The notes beneath the pieces were generated by a model, which saw only the letters and a program-made list of their open reading frames with translations, was not told where the DNA came from and searched no databases. From positions 62,001 through 126,000 of the forward strand of contig NZ_MKKH01000055.1 in NCBI RefSeq assembly GCF_001942335.1: 64,000 bases of DNA, read 5' to 3'. The position numbers were made by a program, and so were the translations under genes. Of this stretch, positions 36,288 to 47,896 are shown one piece after another (the first letter of the stretch is position 1; each line of letters opens with the position of its first letter). This stretch comes from Cellulosimicrobium sp. CUA-896 (GTDB lineage: Bacteria; Actinomycetota; Actinomycetes; Actinomycetales; Cellulomonadaceae).

Positions 36288-38948
36288 CTACGGGAGAAGG
36301 CCGAGCTCGCGCCCGCGCCGGACCGCGTCGCGTCGCGTCCCGACGCCGAGCTTGCGGTAGGCCGACTTCAGGTGCGCCTTGACCGTGTTGACCGACACGA
36401 AGAGGTCCGCCGCGATCTCGGCGTTGCTCTCCATGGTCGGCAGGACGGCGAGGACGGCGAGCTCACGGTCGGTGAGCGGCTCCACGAGCGGCGCGGGCTC
36501 GGGGGACGGGACCGCTCCCTCGAGGTGCGCGCGCAGCCGGAGGGCGATCGCGTCGCCCCGGGTGGCGACCGCCCGCACCAGGGCGGGCCGCAGCGCCGGG
36601 ACGGGGATCGTGAGGAACGGGCGCGCGAGCTGCTCGGCGGACGCGAGGTCGAGTGCACGCGCCAGGAGGGCGCCGACGCGGCGGGCGTCGCTCCGCGCGG
36701 ACGCGGACGCCTCGACGAGCGCCGCCTCGACGCGCACGAGGTCGTCGGTCTCGTCGTCGCCCGCCGCCGCGAGCCCGCCACGGCGTGCAGCGCGGCCCCG
36801 GTCGTCGGCCGCGAGCAGCTCGCGGGCGCGCTGCACCGCGACGACGGCGGGCGACCCGAGCGGCTCCCGGTCCGCACGCGTCGGTGAGGTGTCCGCCGCG
36901 GCGCCGAGCAGCCGCACCTCCGTGGCCGCGCGGAGCCAGAGGTCGGCGAGCAGGGGCGGCACCCCGGCGGGGCCGAGCGCGCGGTCCGCGGCCGCGAGCG
37001 CCCGGACCGCCGTGCGGGCGTGCCCCCGGGCTGCCGCGGCGTGCGCCTGCAGCACCCGGACGGTGGCCTCCGCGGCCGGCTCCCGGCCACCGGCGTCGGC
37101 CGCGAGCGCCAGGGCGAGCCGACGGTCGGGACCGTCGTCCGTGGCGCGCAGGTGGTCCACCCAGGCGAGAGCCGCGTGAGCCGCGCGCGCGGGCGGGTAC
37201 GTGTCCCAGCCGCGGGCCTCGGCGAGCGCGACGACGTCCCGGGCCGATGCGGCGGCCCCGTCGAGGCGGCCGTCGGCGACGGAGCGCAGCGCCGCCGCGG
37301 CCCGCGCGCCCAGGTCGACCAGCGCGGCACCTGTCGCGCTCGCGCGGACCTCGCGGGCCGGGGAAGCCCCGCCGCCGCCGTCGCCCGCCCCGGCGTCGCA
37401 CCAGGCCAGCCCGGTCGCGCGCTGCGCCGAGGCTACCGCGCGGTACACGCCGAGCGCGGGGAACGGGTACGCGGCGCCGTCGGCGAGGGCGAGCGCCGCG
37501 CCGGCGGCGGTCGCCAGCGCCCCCACGTCGCCCGTCGCGCGGGCGACCGACGCGTCGAGCAGCTCAAGGAGCACGCGGTCGGGGGTGCGTCCGTCGTGCC
37601 CGGTGAGGAGCGCCCGGGCCCGGGCGACGTGCTCGCGCGCCGCGTCGTACCGCTCGTCGACGATCGCGAGCGCCCCGGCGCACAGGTGCAGCCGGACGTC
37701 CGCGTCGAGGCGCTCGTAGGGCACCGTCGCCAGGACGGCGGCGATCGCCTCCCGGTGCGGGCCCGCGAGCTCGGCCGCGGCACCCTCGACGAGCACGTCG
37801 CCGACGAGGTGCCAGTCGCGGGCGGTGGCGGCGTGGTCGAGCGCCTGCAGCGGCTCGTCGTGCGCGGCGTACCACCGTGCGGCCGCCCGGTGCGCCTCGC
37901 GCAGCGCCACGGGGTCCTGCGCGCCGAGCTCCGCCTCGAGCATCTGGCGCAGCAGCGGGTGGTAGCGGTACCAGACGCCGTCCTCGCCCGAGCTCGTCAC
38001 GAACCCGTCGGCGGCGGCGAGCGCCGGCAGCAGGTGCGCGGCAGGGGTCTCCGCGTCCAGCGCGGACGCGAGCCCGGTGCACAGCGTCGGCACGACGCTC
38101 GTGCGCAGCAGGAACCGGCGCACGGGCGGGGGCTGCAGGTCGAGCACCTCGGCGAGCAGGAACTCCGCGGCGGACCGGTCCGCACGGACGCGCTCGAGCA
38201 GGTCGGCCGCCGCCTCGATCCGGAGCCGGACCCCGGCCGCCCAGCCGCCGGTCTCGTCGAGGAGCCGGCCCAGCTCCGCGCCGTGCAGCGACCGCCCGTG
38301 CGCCGTCGCGAGCGACTCGACCTCGGTCGCGTCGAACGCGAGCTCGGCGGCTCCGATCTCGGCCACCTCGCCCTGTCCGCGGAGCCGGTGGAGAGCGAGC
38401 GGGGGGTCGGCGCGGGTGAGCACCACGAGGTGGAGGGGCAGCGGGTAGCGCAGGAGGTCGTCGATCGTCGCGGCGACGTCCGGCCCGACGTGGTGGACGT
38501 CGTCGAGCACGAGGACGGACGGCGCGGGGAGCGCCTCGAGCGCCGCGAGGGCGCGACGCAGCACCCCCGGCTGGAGCCGTCCCGAGACGCGGATCGAGTC
38601 CAGCGGGTGACCGCGGGGCACGGCGCCGGCGTCCCGCAGGGCCGTCACCAGGTCGGACCAGAAGACGGCGGGGCGCTCGTCGGAGGGCTCGAGAGTCAGC
38701 CACGCGGTCCGCGGTCCCGCCGAGGACCGCGCCCACCGCGCGACCGCGGTGGTCTTGCCCCACCCGGGTCCGGCGGACACGAGCGTGAGCCGCCGGGAGG
38801 CCGACCCGGCGAGGAGTGCCTCGACCCCGGGTCGCGCGACCGTCGGACCGCGCATCCGCGGCACCGTCGTCCGGGCGTGGACCGATGCGGGGGCACCCGG
38901 CGCGCGGACGAGCACCTCCGGCTCGGCTCGCTCCTCGACCGAGGCCAT
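36288..38948 (-). CDS. MalT-like LuxR-family regulator (LAL/STAND)
   Basis: 886 residues. An AAA/STAND NTPase module with Walker A GPGWGKTT (60-67) and a Walker B VLVLDDVHHV is followed by a winged-helix, a long TPR-like helical domain (about 330-800) and a C-terminal LuxR HTH: PLTDRELAVLAVLP...NAEIAADLFVSVNTVKAHLKSAYRKL. This is the layout of large ATP-binding LuxR regulators. It converges on the ATPase/MFS operon; its targets are unknown. The ATG lies only 58 bases from the small membrane protein gene upstream on the same strand. Confidence 0.9.
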   Translation of the reverse strand: MASVEERAEPEVLVRAPGAPASVHARTTVPRMRGPTVARPGVEALLAGSASRRLTLVSAGPGWGKTTAVARWARSSAGPRTAWLTLEPSDERPAVFWSDLVTALRDAGAVPRGHPLDSIRVSGRLQPGVLRRALAALEALPAPSVLVLDDVHHVGPDVAATIDDLLRYPLPLHLVVLTRADPPLALHRLRGQGEVAEIGAAELAFDATEVESLATAHGRSLHGAELGRLLDETGGWAAGVRLRIEAAADLLERVRADRSAAEFLLAEVLDLQPPPVRRFLLRTSVVPTLCTGLASALDAETPAAHLLPALAAADGFVTSSGEDGVWYRYHPLLRQMLEAELGAQDPVALREAHRAAARWYAAHDEPLQALDHAATARDWHLVGDVLVEGAAAELAGPHREAIAAVLATVPYERLDADVRLHLCAGALAIVDERYDAAREHVARARALLTGHDGRTPDRVLLELLDASVARATGDVGALATAAGAALALADGAAYPFPALGVYRAVASAQRATGLAWCDAGAGDGGGGASPAREVRASATGAALVDLGARAAAALRSVADGRLDGAAASARDVVALAEARGWDTYPPARAAHAALAWVDHLRATDDGPDRRLALALAADAGGREPAAEATVRVLQAHAAAARGHARTAVRALAAADRALGPAGVPPLLADLWLRAATEVRLLGAAADTSPTRADREPLGSPAVVAVQRARELLAADDRGRAARRGGLAAAGDDETDDLVRVEAALVEASASARSDARRVGALLARALDLASAEQLARPFLTIPVPALRPALVRAVATRGDAIALRLRAHLEGAVPSPEPAPLVEPLTDRELAVLAVLPTMESNAEIAADLFVSVNTVKAHLKSAYRKLGVGTRRDAVRRGRELGLLP

Positions 38949-39006
38949 GGCGGCAGGCTACGCGCGCGGGGCGAGCCGTGCGAGGCAGGTGTCGACCGCC
39001 GCATGC

Positions 39007-39390
39007 TTAGGCGAGCGCCCTCGCCTTGAGGCGGCGGAACTCGTCGGCGTCGATCGTCCCCGCGTCGTGGAGCGCCTTCGCGTCCGCGATCTCGGACGAG
39101 GGCGACCGGCCGCCGCCGGCGGTGGCGCGCACGTAGTCGTCCATGATCTCGCGCCGCTGGCGGGCCTCCACGGCGTGGCGCTCGGCCATGCCGCGACCGC
39201 GGGCGATCACGTACACGAGGGCGGAGAGGTAGGGCACGACGACGAGAGCGACCACCCACGCGGCCTTCCACCAGCCGTTCAGCTGCCTGTCGCGGAACAG
39301 GTCGGCCACGATCTGGAACAGCACGACGAGGTACGCGACGACGAAGAACCACCACACCACGAGCCAGAACCACTCCCAGAACGAGTCCAT
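39007..39390 (-). CDS. PLDc_N/SHOCT-domain membrane protein
   Basis: 127 residues. Two N-terminal TM helices (about 4-27 and 42-64) of the phospholipase D nuclease N-terminal-like type (DSFWEWFWLVVWWFFVVAYL), an Arg/Glu-rich helix, and a C-terminal SHOCT motif (AKALHDAGTIDADEFRRLKARALA). Such small membrane proteins are often stress-induced and may help oligomer assembly. The ATG at 39390 follows GGAGG by 9 bases; an alternative GTG lies 9 bases earlier. The gene is upstream of, and may be co-transcribed with, the LuxR gene. Confidence 0.85.
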   Translation of the reverse strand: MDSFWEWFWLVVWWFFVVAYLVVLFQIVADLFRDRQLNGWWKAAWVVALVVVPYLSALVYVIARGRGMAERHAVEARQRREIMDDYVRATAGGGRSPSSEIADAKALHDAGTIDADEFRRLKARALA

Positions 39391-39606
39391 CGGGCGCACC
39401 TCCGTCTCGGGCCACTGCCGTCCGTGACGGTTCCACGGTCGGCCCGGAGCCGTGGCGGGTCCTCACCCGCCGCGGGTGGTCGTCGACCGGTAGACGGTGC
39501 GAGCCGCGGACGCTACCCGCGCCGGGTGATCTCCCGGTCCCGCCGCCCGCGCATGCTGGGCGGGATGCCCGGAGCGGGCGGTCCGGACGTGGCGGAGGGA
39601 GGCGGC

Positions 39607-40056
39607 GTGGCTCGGACGACGGCGGTCGAGCTGGTGGTCCTCGGGCCCGTCGACGCCCTCGACCTCGAGCTCGCGGAGATGGGCGTGCACCGGACGGTCG
39701 CGTGCACCCTCCTCGAGACGACGGTCCGCGACCAGGCCGCCCTGTACGGCCTCCTCCAGCGCCTCTCCGCGCTCGGGCTGGAGCTCCTGGAGCTGCGCAC
39801 CGCGCACGCCGGCGACCCGCCCGAGGTCGCGATCCTCGTCCGCGGCCCCGTCGGCGCCCTCGCCCGCGGCGTGGTCGTCGGCGACGGCCGCTCCACCCCG
39901 GGGACCCTGTCCGCCGGACCGGTGGAGGGCGCCGACCTGGCGCGGCTCCTCGCCACGGCCTGGGAGCGCTCGTCGACACCGGCGGTGCCCGGCGGCGAGC
40001 GTCCGGTCGATCCCGGCGAGCGTCCGGTCGACCCCGACGGCGGGCAGGCACGATGA
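39607..40056 (+). CDS. Conserved protein of unknown function
   Basis: 149 residues from a GTG preceded by a strong GGAGGGAGG at 5 bases. The core (VELVVLGPVDALDLELAEMG, VRDQAALYGLLQRLSALGLELLELRT, PPEVAILVRGPVGALARG) alternates strands and helices like a small alpha/beta ACT-like domain, but I do not recognise the family. The tail contains a direct repeat of GERPVDP. Its stop overlaps the next gene (ATGA), so the two are coupled, pointing to a joint envelope- or stress-linked function. Confidence 0.7.
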   Translation: MARTTAVELVVLGPVDALDLELAEMGVHRTVACTLLETTVRDQAALYGLLQRLSALGLELLELRTAHAGDPPEVAILVRGPVGALARGVVVGDGRSTPGTLSAGPVEGADLARLLATAWERSSTPAVPGGERPVDPGERPVDPDGGQAR

Positions 40057-40601
40057 GCACGCCGCAGGAGGCGACGACCGGGAGGCCGGACGGGAGCGCG
40101 GGGCACCACAGCGACCTGCACCACGCCCCGAGCGAGACCGTCCGACGGCGCTCGGCCTACCTGTACGGTCTCGTGATCACCGGCTCCGTCCTCGCGGCCG
40201 CCCCCACAGGGCTCGGGCTGGTGCGGGTCGCGGCGCTGCTGGGCGGCACGCTCGTCGTCTACTGGTGCGCCGAGACCTACGCGCACCTCATCGCCGCGCG
40301 GACGCTGGCCGGCCGGGCGCTGACCGGGACGGAACGCCGCGAGGTCGCGACCGGGGGGCTGCCGCTCGTCGCGGCGTGCGCCGTACCCGTCGTCGTCCTG
40401 CTCGTCGAGGCGCTGCTGCAGGTCGAGCCCTCCCTCGCGGTCGACGTCGCGCTGACGGTCAACGTCGGACTGCTCGTGGTCGTCGGGTGGCGCATGAGCA
40501 CGGCGGGTGGGCTGCGAGGCGCCCGGCGCGTCCTGACGACGGCGGGCGCCGGGCTGCTGGGCGTCGCGATGATCGTGCTCAAGCTGTCCCTGCACCACTG
40601 A
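40053..40601 (+). CDS. Four-TM membrane protein of unknown function
   Basis: 182 residues with a His/Asp-rich hydrophilic N-terminus (about 35 residues) and four hydrophobic segments (LYGLVITGSVLAAAP, RVAALLGGTLVVYWC, LVAACAVPVVVLLVEALL, VNVGLLVVVGW). The motif YWCAETYAHLIAAR in the second loop is conserved-looking. No enzyme motif is seen. It is translationally coupled to the gene before it and ends 53 bases before the MarR gene. Confidence 0.75.
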   Translation: MSTPQEATTGRPDGSAGHHSDLHHAPSETVRRRSAYLYGLVITGSVLAAAPTGLGLVRVAALLGGTLVVYWCAETYAHLIAARTLAGRALTGTERREVATGGLPLVAACAVPVVVLLVEALLQVEPSLAVDVALTVNVGLLVVVGWRMSTAGGLRGARRVLTTAGAGLLGVAMIVLKLSLHH

Positions 40602-40621
40602 CGGCGGCGATCCCGACCCTT

Positions 40622-40647
40622 CATTACCCCGGGTAATGAGTTAGGGT
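40622..40647 (+). promoter_or_regulatory. MarR operator and overlapping promoter
   Basis: The dyad CATTACCCCGGGTAATG (8-bp arms, 1-base centre, 40622-40638) lies inside a promoter reading TTCATT (40620-40625), 16-bp spacer, TAGGGT (40642-40647). The MarR ATG is at 40655, only 7 bases after the -10, so the transcript would be leaderless. An operator inside the spacer is the expected layout for self-repression. Confidence 0.7.
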
Positions 40648-40654
40648 AATCATC

Positions 40655-41110
40655 ATGCCCGTTGCGGAACCCACGCCCGATCGTGACCGGTGCCGGCCCG
40701 CGACGCTCGGCGGCGAGCTGCGCGTCGCGCTCACCCGGATCTCCCGCCGCCTGCGTGCCCAGCGCGGCGAGGCCGACCTGCCCGAGGGGCAGTTCGGCGT
40801 CCTCACCGTCCTGCACAAGGAGGGCGCCATGTCGCCCGGCGAGCTCGCCGCGCACGAGCGCGTCCGGCCGCCGTCGATGACGCGCGCCGTCAACCGGCTC
40901 GTCGAGCTCGGCCTCGTCGAGAAGGTCGAGCACGCGACGGACCGCCGCCAGGTCGTCGTGCGGCTCACCGCCGCCGGCGAGGACGAGGTGACCGAGACCC
41001 GGCGCCGCCGCGACGCGTGGCTCACGCAGCAGCTGACCGCCCTGACCCCGGACGAGAGGGAGACCTTGGCCCGCGCCAGCGAGCTGATGATCAGGATCGC
41101 CGCCCGATGA
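40655..41110 (+). CDS. MarR-family transcriptional regulator
   Basis: 151 residues with the MarR winged-helix: TLGGELRVALTRISRRLRAQR helix, FGVLTVLHKEGAMSPGELAAHERVRPPSMTRAVNRLVELGLVEK as HTH, and the wing ATDRRQVVVRLTAAGED. Its stop overlaps the start of the MFS gene (ATGA), so pump and regulator are one operon. The palindrome inside its own promoter suggests autorepression relieved by a ligand, probably a pump substrate. Confidence 0.92.
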   Translation: MPVAEPTPDRDRCRPATLGGELRVALTRISRRLRAQRGEADLPEGQFGVLTVLHKEGAMSPGELAAHERVRPPSMTRAVNRLVELGLVEKVEHATDRRQVVVRLTAAGEDEVTETRRRRDAWLTQQLTALTPDERETLARASELMIRIAAR

Positions 41111-42451
41111 GCGCGACCTTCTCCTCCCTGCGCTACTTCAACTACCGCGTCTGGTTCGGTGCCGCCCTCGTCGCCAACATCGGCACGTGGATGCAGCGCA
41201 TCGCCCAGGACTGGCTCGTCCTCACCGACCTCACCGACGACTCGGGCATCGCCGTCGGCGTCGTCACCGCGCTTCAGTTCGCCCCCGTCATCGCGCTGTC
41301 CGCCTGGGCGGGGCTGCTCGCCGACCGGCTCCCGCGCCGCCGGCTCCTCATGGTCACGCAGGGCGCCATGGGCCTGCTCGCGCTCGGCCTCGGGGCGCTC
41401 GTGCTCTCCGGGCACGTGCAGCTGTGGCACGTCTACCTCTTCGCCGCGCTCCTCGGCGTCGTGACGGCGTTCGACAACCCCGTGCGCCAGACGTTCGTCG
41501 CCGAGATGGTGCCGTCCGACCGGCTCTCCAACGCCGTCGGGCTCAACAGCGCGTCGTTCAACGCCGCGCGGCTCATCGGCCCGGGCGCGCCGGCCTGCTC
41601 ATCGCCGTCGTCGGCACCGGCTGGATCTTCGTCATCAACGGCGTGACGTTCGCCGCGACCATCGCCGCGCTCGGGTTCATGCGCGCGCGCGAGCTGCACA
41701 CCATGCCCAGCGCGCCCCGGAGCAAGGGGCAGATCCGCGAGGGCATCCGGTACGTGCGCCGGCGGTCCGACATCGTCGTCATCATGGTCGTCGTCGGCGT
41801 CGTGTCGACGTTCGGCCTCAACTTCCAGCTGACGTCCGCGATGATGGCGCGGGTCGAGTACGGCAAGGGCCCGGAGGAGTACGGCGTCCTCGGGTCCGTC
41901 CTCGCGATCGGCTCGCTCACCGGCGCCCTGCTCGCCGCCCGGCGCGAACGCCCGCGCGTGCGGCTCGTCATCGGGTCCGCGTTCGGGTTCGCCGTCGCGA
42001 CCGGCGTCATGGCGCTCATGCCGACGTACGAGAGCTTCGCCGTCGCGTGCATCCCCGTCGGTCTCGCGTCCCTGACGATGATGACCGCCGCGAACTCCAC
42101 CATCCAGATGTCCGTCGACCCCGTCATGCGCGGCCGCGTCATGTCGCTCTACATGATCGTCTTCCTCGGCGCGACGCCGGTCGGGTCGCCCCTCGTCGGC
42201 TGGGTCGCCGAGCGCTCGGACCGCGGTGGGCCATCGGGATCGGGTCCATCAGCGCCGCGCTCGTCGCCGTGGGCGCCGCGGCGTGGGCGGTGCGGAGCTG
42301 GAACTTGCAGGTGCGGTACCGCGTGCTGCAGCGTCCCCACCTGCTCGTGCGGTACCTCGACGCCGGTACGCCGGCCGAGGACGAGGCGCGCGCCGAGACG
42401 CGACGCCGGCTGCGGTCCGACGACGCGGAGGATGCCGCGCGCGCGGCCTGA
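41107..42451 (+). CDS. MFS exporter of DHA3 type; two frameshifts
   Basis: Together the three frame segments give one transporter of about 448 residues. Segment 1 holds FSSLRYFNYRVWFGAALVANIGTWMQRIAQDWLVL and the LADRLPRRRLL loop; segment 2 starts AGLLIAVVGTGWIFVINGVTFAAT and runs through TM 6-11; segment 3 is RWAIGIGSISAALVAVGAAAWAV plus a charged tail with LLVRYLDAG. Breaks lie near 41586 and near 42222, each one missing base in a G/C run. EntS/BacE-like relatives export siderophores or antibiotics. Coupled to the marR gene. Confidence 0.85.
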
Positions 42452-42539
42452 GCCGACGATCCGTGGCCGGGTAGGGAGGCGGTCGGGGGCGCCCCGCACG
42501 CGGATCTGACCACGCGGCCTGAGCGCACCGCGGTACGGC

Positions 42540-44635
<2,096 letters not shown>

Positions 44636-44750
44636 CCTGCAGCGACACGTCCGAGGGCCACGGATCGTAATGGGAACGTGACTTTTGCCGAGGGCTCATG
44701 TACGGTCAGTGCTGCTCGACCGGAACTTCCGTCCGGTGGAGCCCTCGAGC

Positions 44751-44921
44751 GGACGCCTAACCCTGTCACCGCACGAGGTTCACGACGACCCGACGACAGG
44801 GGCGGGGGACCCACTTCCGGGCGCTGGAGACAGCGTCCTCGGGGTGAAGCCCGGCGGACCTCGGTCCGCGGGGCCGGGTGTTTCTCCCACCCGAACCCGA
44901 CAGCTGACTTCGCAGGCGTCC
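44751..44921 (+). ncRNA. c-di-AMP (ydaO/yuaA) riboswitch
   Basis: A perfect 8-bp closing stem P1 joins GGACGCCT (44751-44758) with AGGCGTCC (44914-44921). Inside are the conserved blocks of the ydaO class: CACCGCACGAGG, CGGGGGACCCACTTCCGGG, CGGGGTGAAGC and CACCCGAACCCGACAGCTGAC, plus an internal CCTGTC/GACAGG stem. The 3' P1 strand abuts the AGGAGAGG ribosome-binding site, so ligand binding could hide it or favour termination. In actinobacteria these riboswitches control cell-wall hydrolases such as RpfA and NlpC/P60 proteins, as here. Confidence 0.92.
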
Positions 44922-44935
44922 AGGAGAGGCAAACA

Positions 44936-45754
44936 GTGACCGTGAGCTCGACTCGCGCCCGCCACCGCGCGGCGCGGCGTCCCGTGACGCCACTCAGCAC
45001 CATCGCCCAGGCCGCGTCGGACCAGATGTCGACCGTCGGTCGTCGGACCGCCGTCGTCGCCGCGTCCTCCGGCCTCGTGGTCTCGATGATCGGCGCGGCC
45101 GCCCCGGCGAACGCCGCCCCCGTCGACAACGAGTCCAACAAGCTCAACTCCGTCGACCTCAGCGCCGTGACGGCGCAGGCGCGCCAGGCGCTCGAGGCCG
45201 CCCCGGCCGTGACGGTCGCCGCGGACGCCGCCTTCACGATCGAGGCCGCCCCCGTGACGGTGACCCCGGCTCCCGAGCCGGAGCCCGAGCCGGAGCCCGT
45301 GGTCGAGCGCTCGCAGAGCACCAGCCGCTCGCAGGAGCGCCAGGCGACGCAGGCCGAGGCGCCCGCGCAGGCCGAGGCGCCCGCGCAGGAGGAGGCCCCG
45401 GTCTCCGTCCCCGCCTCGGCGTACGGCAGCACGATCGTCTCGATCGCCGCCCGTTACGTCGGCGTCCCCTACGTCTACGGCGGCACGACCCCCGACGGCT
45501 TCGACTGCTCCGGCTTCACGAGCTACGTCTACGCCCAGGTCGGCATCAACCTGCCCCGCACCTCGGGTGCGCAGGGCTCGGTCGGCACGAAGGTCCCGCG
45601 CTCGCAGGCGCAGCCCGGCGACCTCATCTGGACCCCCGGCCACATCGCCATCTACGCCGGCGACAACATGCAGATCGACGCCCCGCGTCCGGGCAAGACC
45701 ATCCAGTTCCGTCAGATCTGGCAGTCCAACCCGACGTTCATCCGCGTCGCCTGA
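44936..45754 (+). CDS. Secreted NlpC/P60 (C40) cell-wall peptidase
   Basis: 272 residues from a GTG 6 bases after AGGAGAGG. A signal peptide is visible (basic start, hydrophobic VVAASSGLVVSMIGAAAP, cleavage near residue 60 after APANA), then a linker with Pro/Glu and Ala/Gln/Glu repeats (EPEPEPEP, two AQAEAP units), and the C-terminal NlpC/P60 domain with catalytic Cys191 (DGFDCSGFT) and His236 (PGHIAIY). It cleaves peptide bonds in peptidoglycan stems. The c-di-AMP riboswitch in its leader links it to turgor/wall homeostasis. Confidence 0.93.
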   Translation: MTVSSTRARHRAARRPVTPLSTIAQAASDQMSTVGRRTAVVAASSGLVVSMIGAAAPANAAPVDNESNKLNSVDLSAVTAQARQALEAAPAVTVAADAAFTIEAAPVTVTPAPEPEPEPEPVVERSQSTSRSQERQATQAEAPAQAEAPAQEEAPVSVPASAYGSTIVSIAARYVGVPYVYGGTTPDGFDCSGFTSYVYAQVGINLPRTSGAQGSVGTKVPRSQAQPGDLIWTPGHIAIYAGDNMQIDAPRPGKTIQFRQIWQSNPTFIRVA

Positions 45755-45948
45755 TCCACGCCACGCCGCGCGTCCTCCGGGTCGCGCGACCACGGCTCAC
45801 CTCGGACCCCGTCCCCCGCGACATCGTCGCGGATGGGCGGTCCGTGGCATTCTTGACTTGTTCGTGACCTGCCGTGGGCATGGCGCCGTGTACACCTCGG
45901 CTAGGTTGGTCGCCGGACGGCACCCGGCCGTCGAGAGGAGAGTCAACG

Positions 45949-46893
45949 ATGACCCGCACGGAAACGGTCCTCGTCGGTGTGGACGGGTCGGCGCCCAGCC
46001 TGCACGCCCTCGACTGGGCGGCCGCCTACGCCCGGCGGGTCGGGTGGCCGCTGCACGTGGTGTGCACGTACTCGCTGCCGTCGTTCACGGCTGCCTCCCT
46101 CGACGGTGGGTACGCCGCTCTCGACGACTCGGCGATCCAGGAGGGCGCGCGCGCCGTGCTCGAGGAGGCGCGGGCGCGTGCCGAGGCCGCCGGGGTGCGC
46201 ACGACGGCGACGGTGACGACGGGCGACGCCGCCGGAGTCCTGGTCGAGATGTCCCGCGAGCACTCGCTCGTGGTGGTCGGCACGCGCGGTCGCGGCGGCT
46301 TCACCGAGCGTCTGCTCGGCACGGTCTCCTCCGCCCTGCCCGCGCACGCCCACTGCCCCACCGTCGTCGTGCCGTTTCGTGCCGACGCCGGTGCCGACGC
46401 GGGCGCGGAGCTGCCGCCGGTGCGGCCGCTGCGGCGCATCGTCGTCGGCGTCGACGGCTCCCCGTCCGCGGAGATCGCGGTGCGCCACGCGATCCGGCAG
46501 GCGCGGGCGTGGGACGCCGAGCTCGTCGCCGTCGCGGGCGTCCCGGTCGGGGCGGGCGCGGGGCTGCTCGCGTGGCTCCCGGCGTCGATCGACCACGAGC
46601 AGGTCCTCGCCGACGTCACCGAGGGGCTGAACGTCATCATCGACCGGCACGAGGCGGACAACCCCGGCCTGACGATCAAGCGCATCGTGCTCGACGGCAC
46701 CGGGGCCGAGCTCCTCACGGAGTTCTCGATCGCGTCCGACCTCGTCGTGGTCGGCTCGCGCGGCCGCGGCGGGTTCCGCGGGCTGCTGCTCGGGTCGACG
46801 AGCCAGGCCGTCCTGCACCACTCGGCGTGCCCCGTGATGGTCGTGACGAAGAAGTGCGACGACGACGCGGAGGAGTCGGCGCAGGCGAGCTGA
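45949..46893 (+). CDS. Universal stress protein with two USP domains
   Basis: 314 residues containing two tandem USP folds (about 5-145 and 160-305). Each carries the ATP-binding pattern G-2x-G-9x-(S/T): VGTRGRGGFTERLLGTVS and VGSRGRGGFRGLLLGSTS, and each starts with a VGVDGS loop. Tandem USPs of this size are typical of actinobacteria and are often induced by hypoxia or starvation. A GAGAGGAG precedes the ATG. It converges on the ABC-2 permease gene; no stop hairpin is clear between them. Confidence 0.92.
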   Translation: MTRTETVLVGVDGSAPSLHALDWAAAYARRVGWPLHVVCTYSLPSFTAASLDGGYAALDDSAIQEGARAVLEEARARAEAAGVRTTATVTTGDAAGVLVEMSREHSLVVVGTRGRGGFTERLLGTVSSALPAHAHCPTVVVPFRADAGADAGAELPPVRPLRRIVVGVDGSPSAEIAVRHAIRQARAWDAELVAVAGVPVGAGAGLLAWLPASIDHEQVLADVTEGLNVIIDRHEADNPGLTIKRIVLDGTGAELLTEFSIASDLVVVGSRGRGGFRGLLLGSTSQAVLHHSACPVMVVTKKCDDDAEESAQAS

Positions 46894-47048
46894 CGCGGGT
46901 CGGGCGTGGCGGCGGGCGGACCGGGGCGGCGGCGGGCCTACCATCCGGACCCTCGTCCCTCGGGTCCTCCCGCCAGACCCGCCACGACCCGCCGCCGCCC
47001 CCGGTCCGCCCGCCTGGTGCACCGTCTCGCCGAGCAGGAGAGGCCGGG

Positions 47049-47896
47049 TCAGCTCCGGTTGCGGTACAGCCGCATGGTGATCGGTGCGAGCACGGCTGTG
47101 AGGACCACGGACGCGACGAGCACCCACATGATGCCGGTGAGGTCCGGGTCGCCTCCCATGAGGCTGCGGACGGCCGTGACCAGGTGCGTGACCGGGTTGA
47201 CGTCGACGAAGCGCTGGAGCACCACGGCATCGTCGACGGGTCGACGAAGATGTTCGACGCGAACGTCAGCGGCATGAGGACGAGCATCGACGTGCCCATG
47301 ACGGCGTTGGGGGAGCGCAGCACGAGCCCGAGCGCCGTGAAGACCCAGCTGAGCGCGAAGGCGAAGACGAGCAGCAGCACGATCCCGAGCGCGACGCCGA
47401 CGACGCCGCCCGGCGGCCGGAAGCCGAGGACCAGCCCGAGTGCGAGGGTGACGAGCGACGCGATGGTGTAGCGCACCGTGTCGCCGAAGAGCGCGCCGAC
47501 GATCGGCGCGGGCCGCCACACGGGCAGCGACCGGAAGCGGTCGAAGACGCCCTTCGAGATGTCGGTGTTCATCGTGTAGCCGGTGTAGATCGTCGTGAAG
47601 AGCACCGCCTGCACGAGGATGCCGGGCAGGAGGAACTGCAGGTAGCTCTGCACGTCGCCGGCCAGCGCACCGCCGAACAGGTACGTGAACATCAGGGTGA
47701 AGATGATCGGCGACACCGTGACGTCGAACAGCTGCTCGGGCACGTGCTTGATCTTCAGCAGCGCGCGCCACGTGTACGTGAGGGTCGCCGAGACCGGCGA
47801 CGGCCGGCTCGGGCGGTGCTCGAGCGCGACGGCCTCGCGGAGCGCGCTCGCCTCGGGCGCGCGCAGCTCGGCGGCGGTGGTGGGTTCGGTCGCCAT
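47049..47896 (-). CDS. ABC-2 type permease (DrrB-like); one frameshift
   Basis: About 283 residues with six TM segments. The first frame segment has LKIKHVPEQLFDVTVSPIIFTLMFTYLFGGAL and FDRFRSLPVWRPAPIVGALFGD, typical of daunorubicin-resistance DrrB permeases; it breaks near 47230 after ASNIFVDPSTMP, and one added base continues as VVLQRFVDVNPVTHLVTAVRSLMGG to a final TM and RLYRNRS. The start shares its A with the stop of the ATP-binding gene upstream. It exports an unknown hydrophobic compound with that ATPase. Confidence 0.87.
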
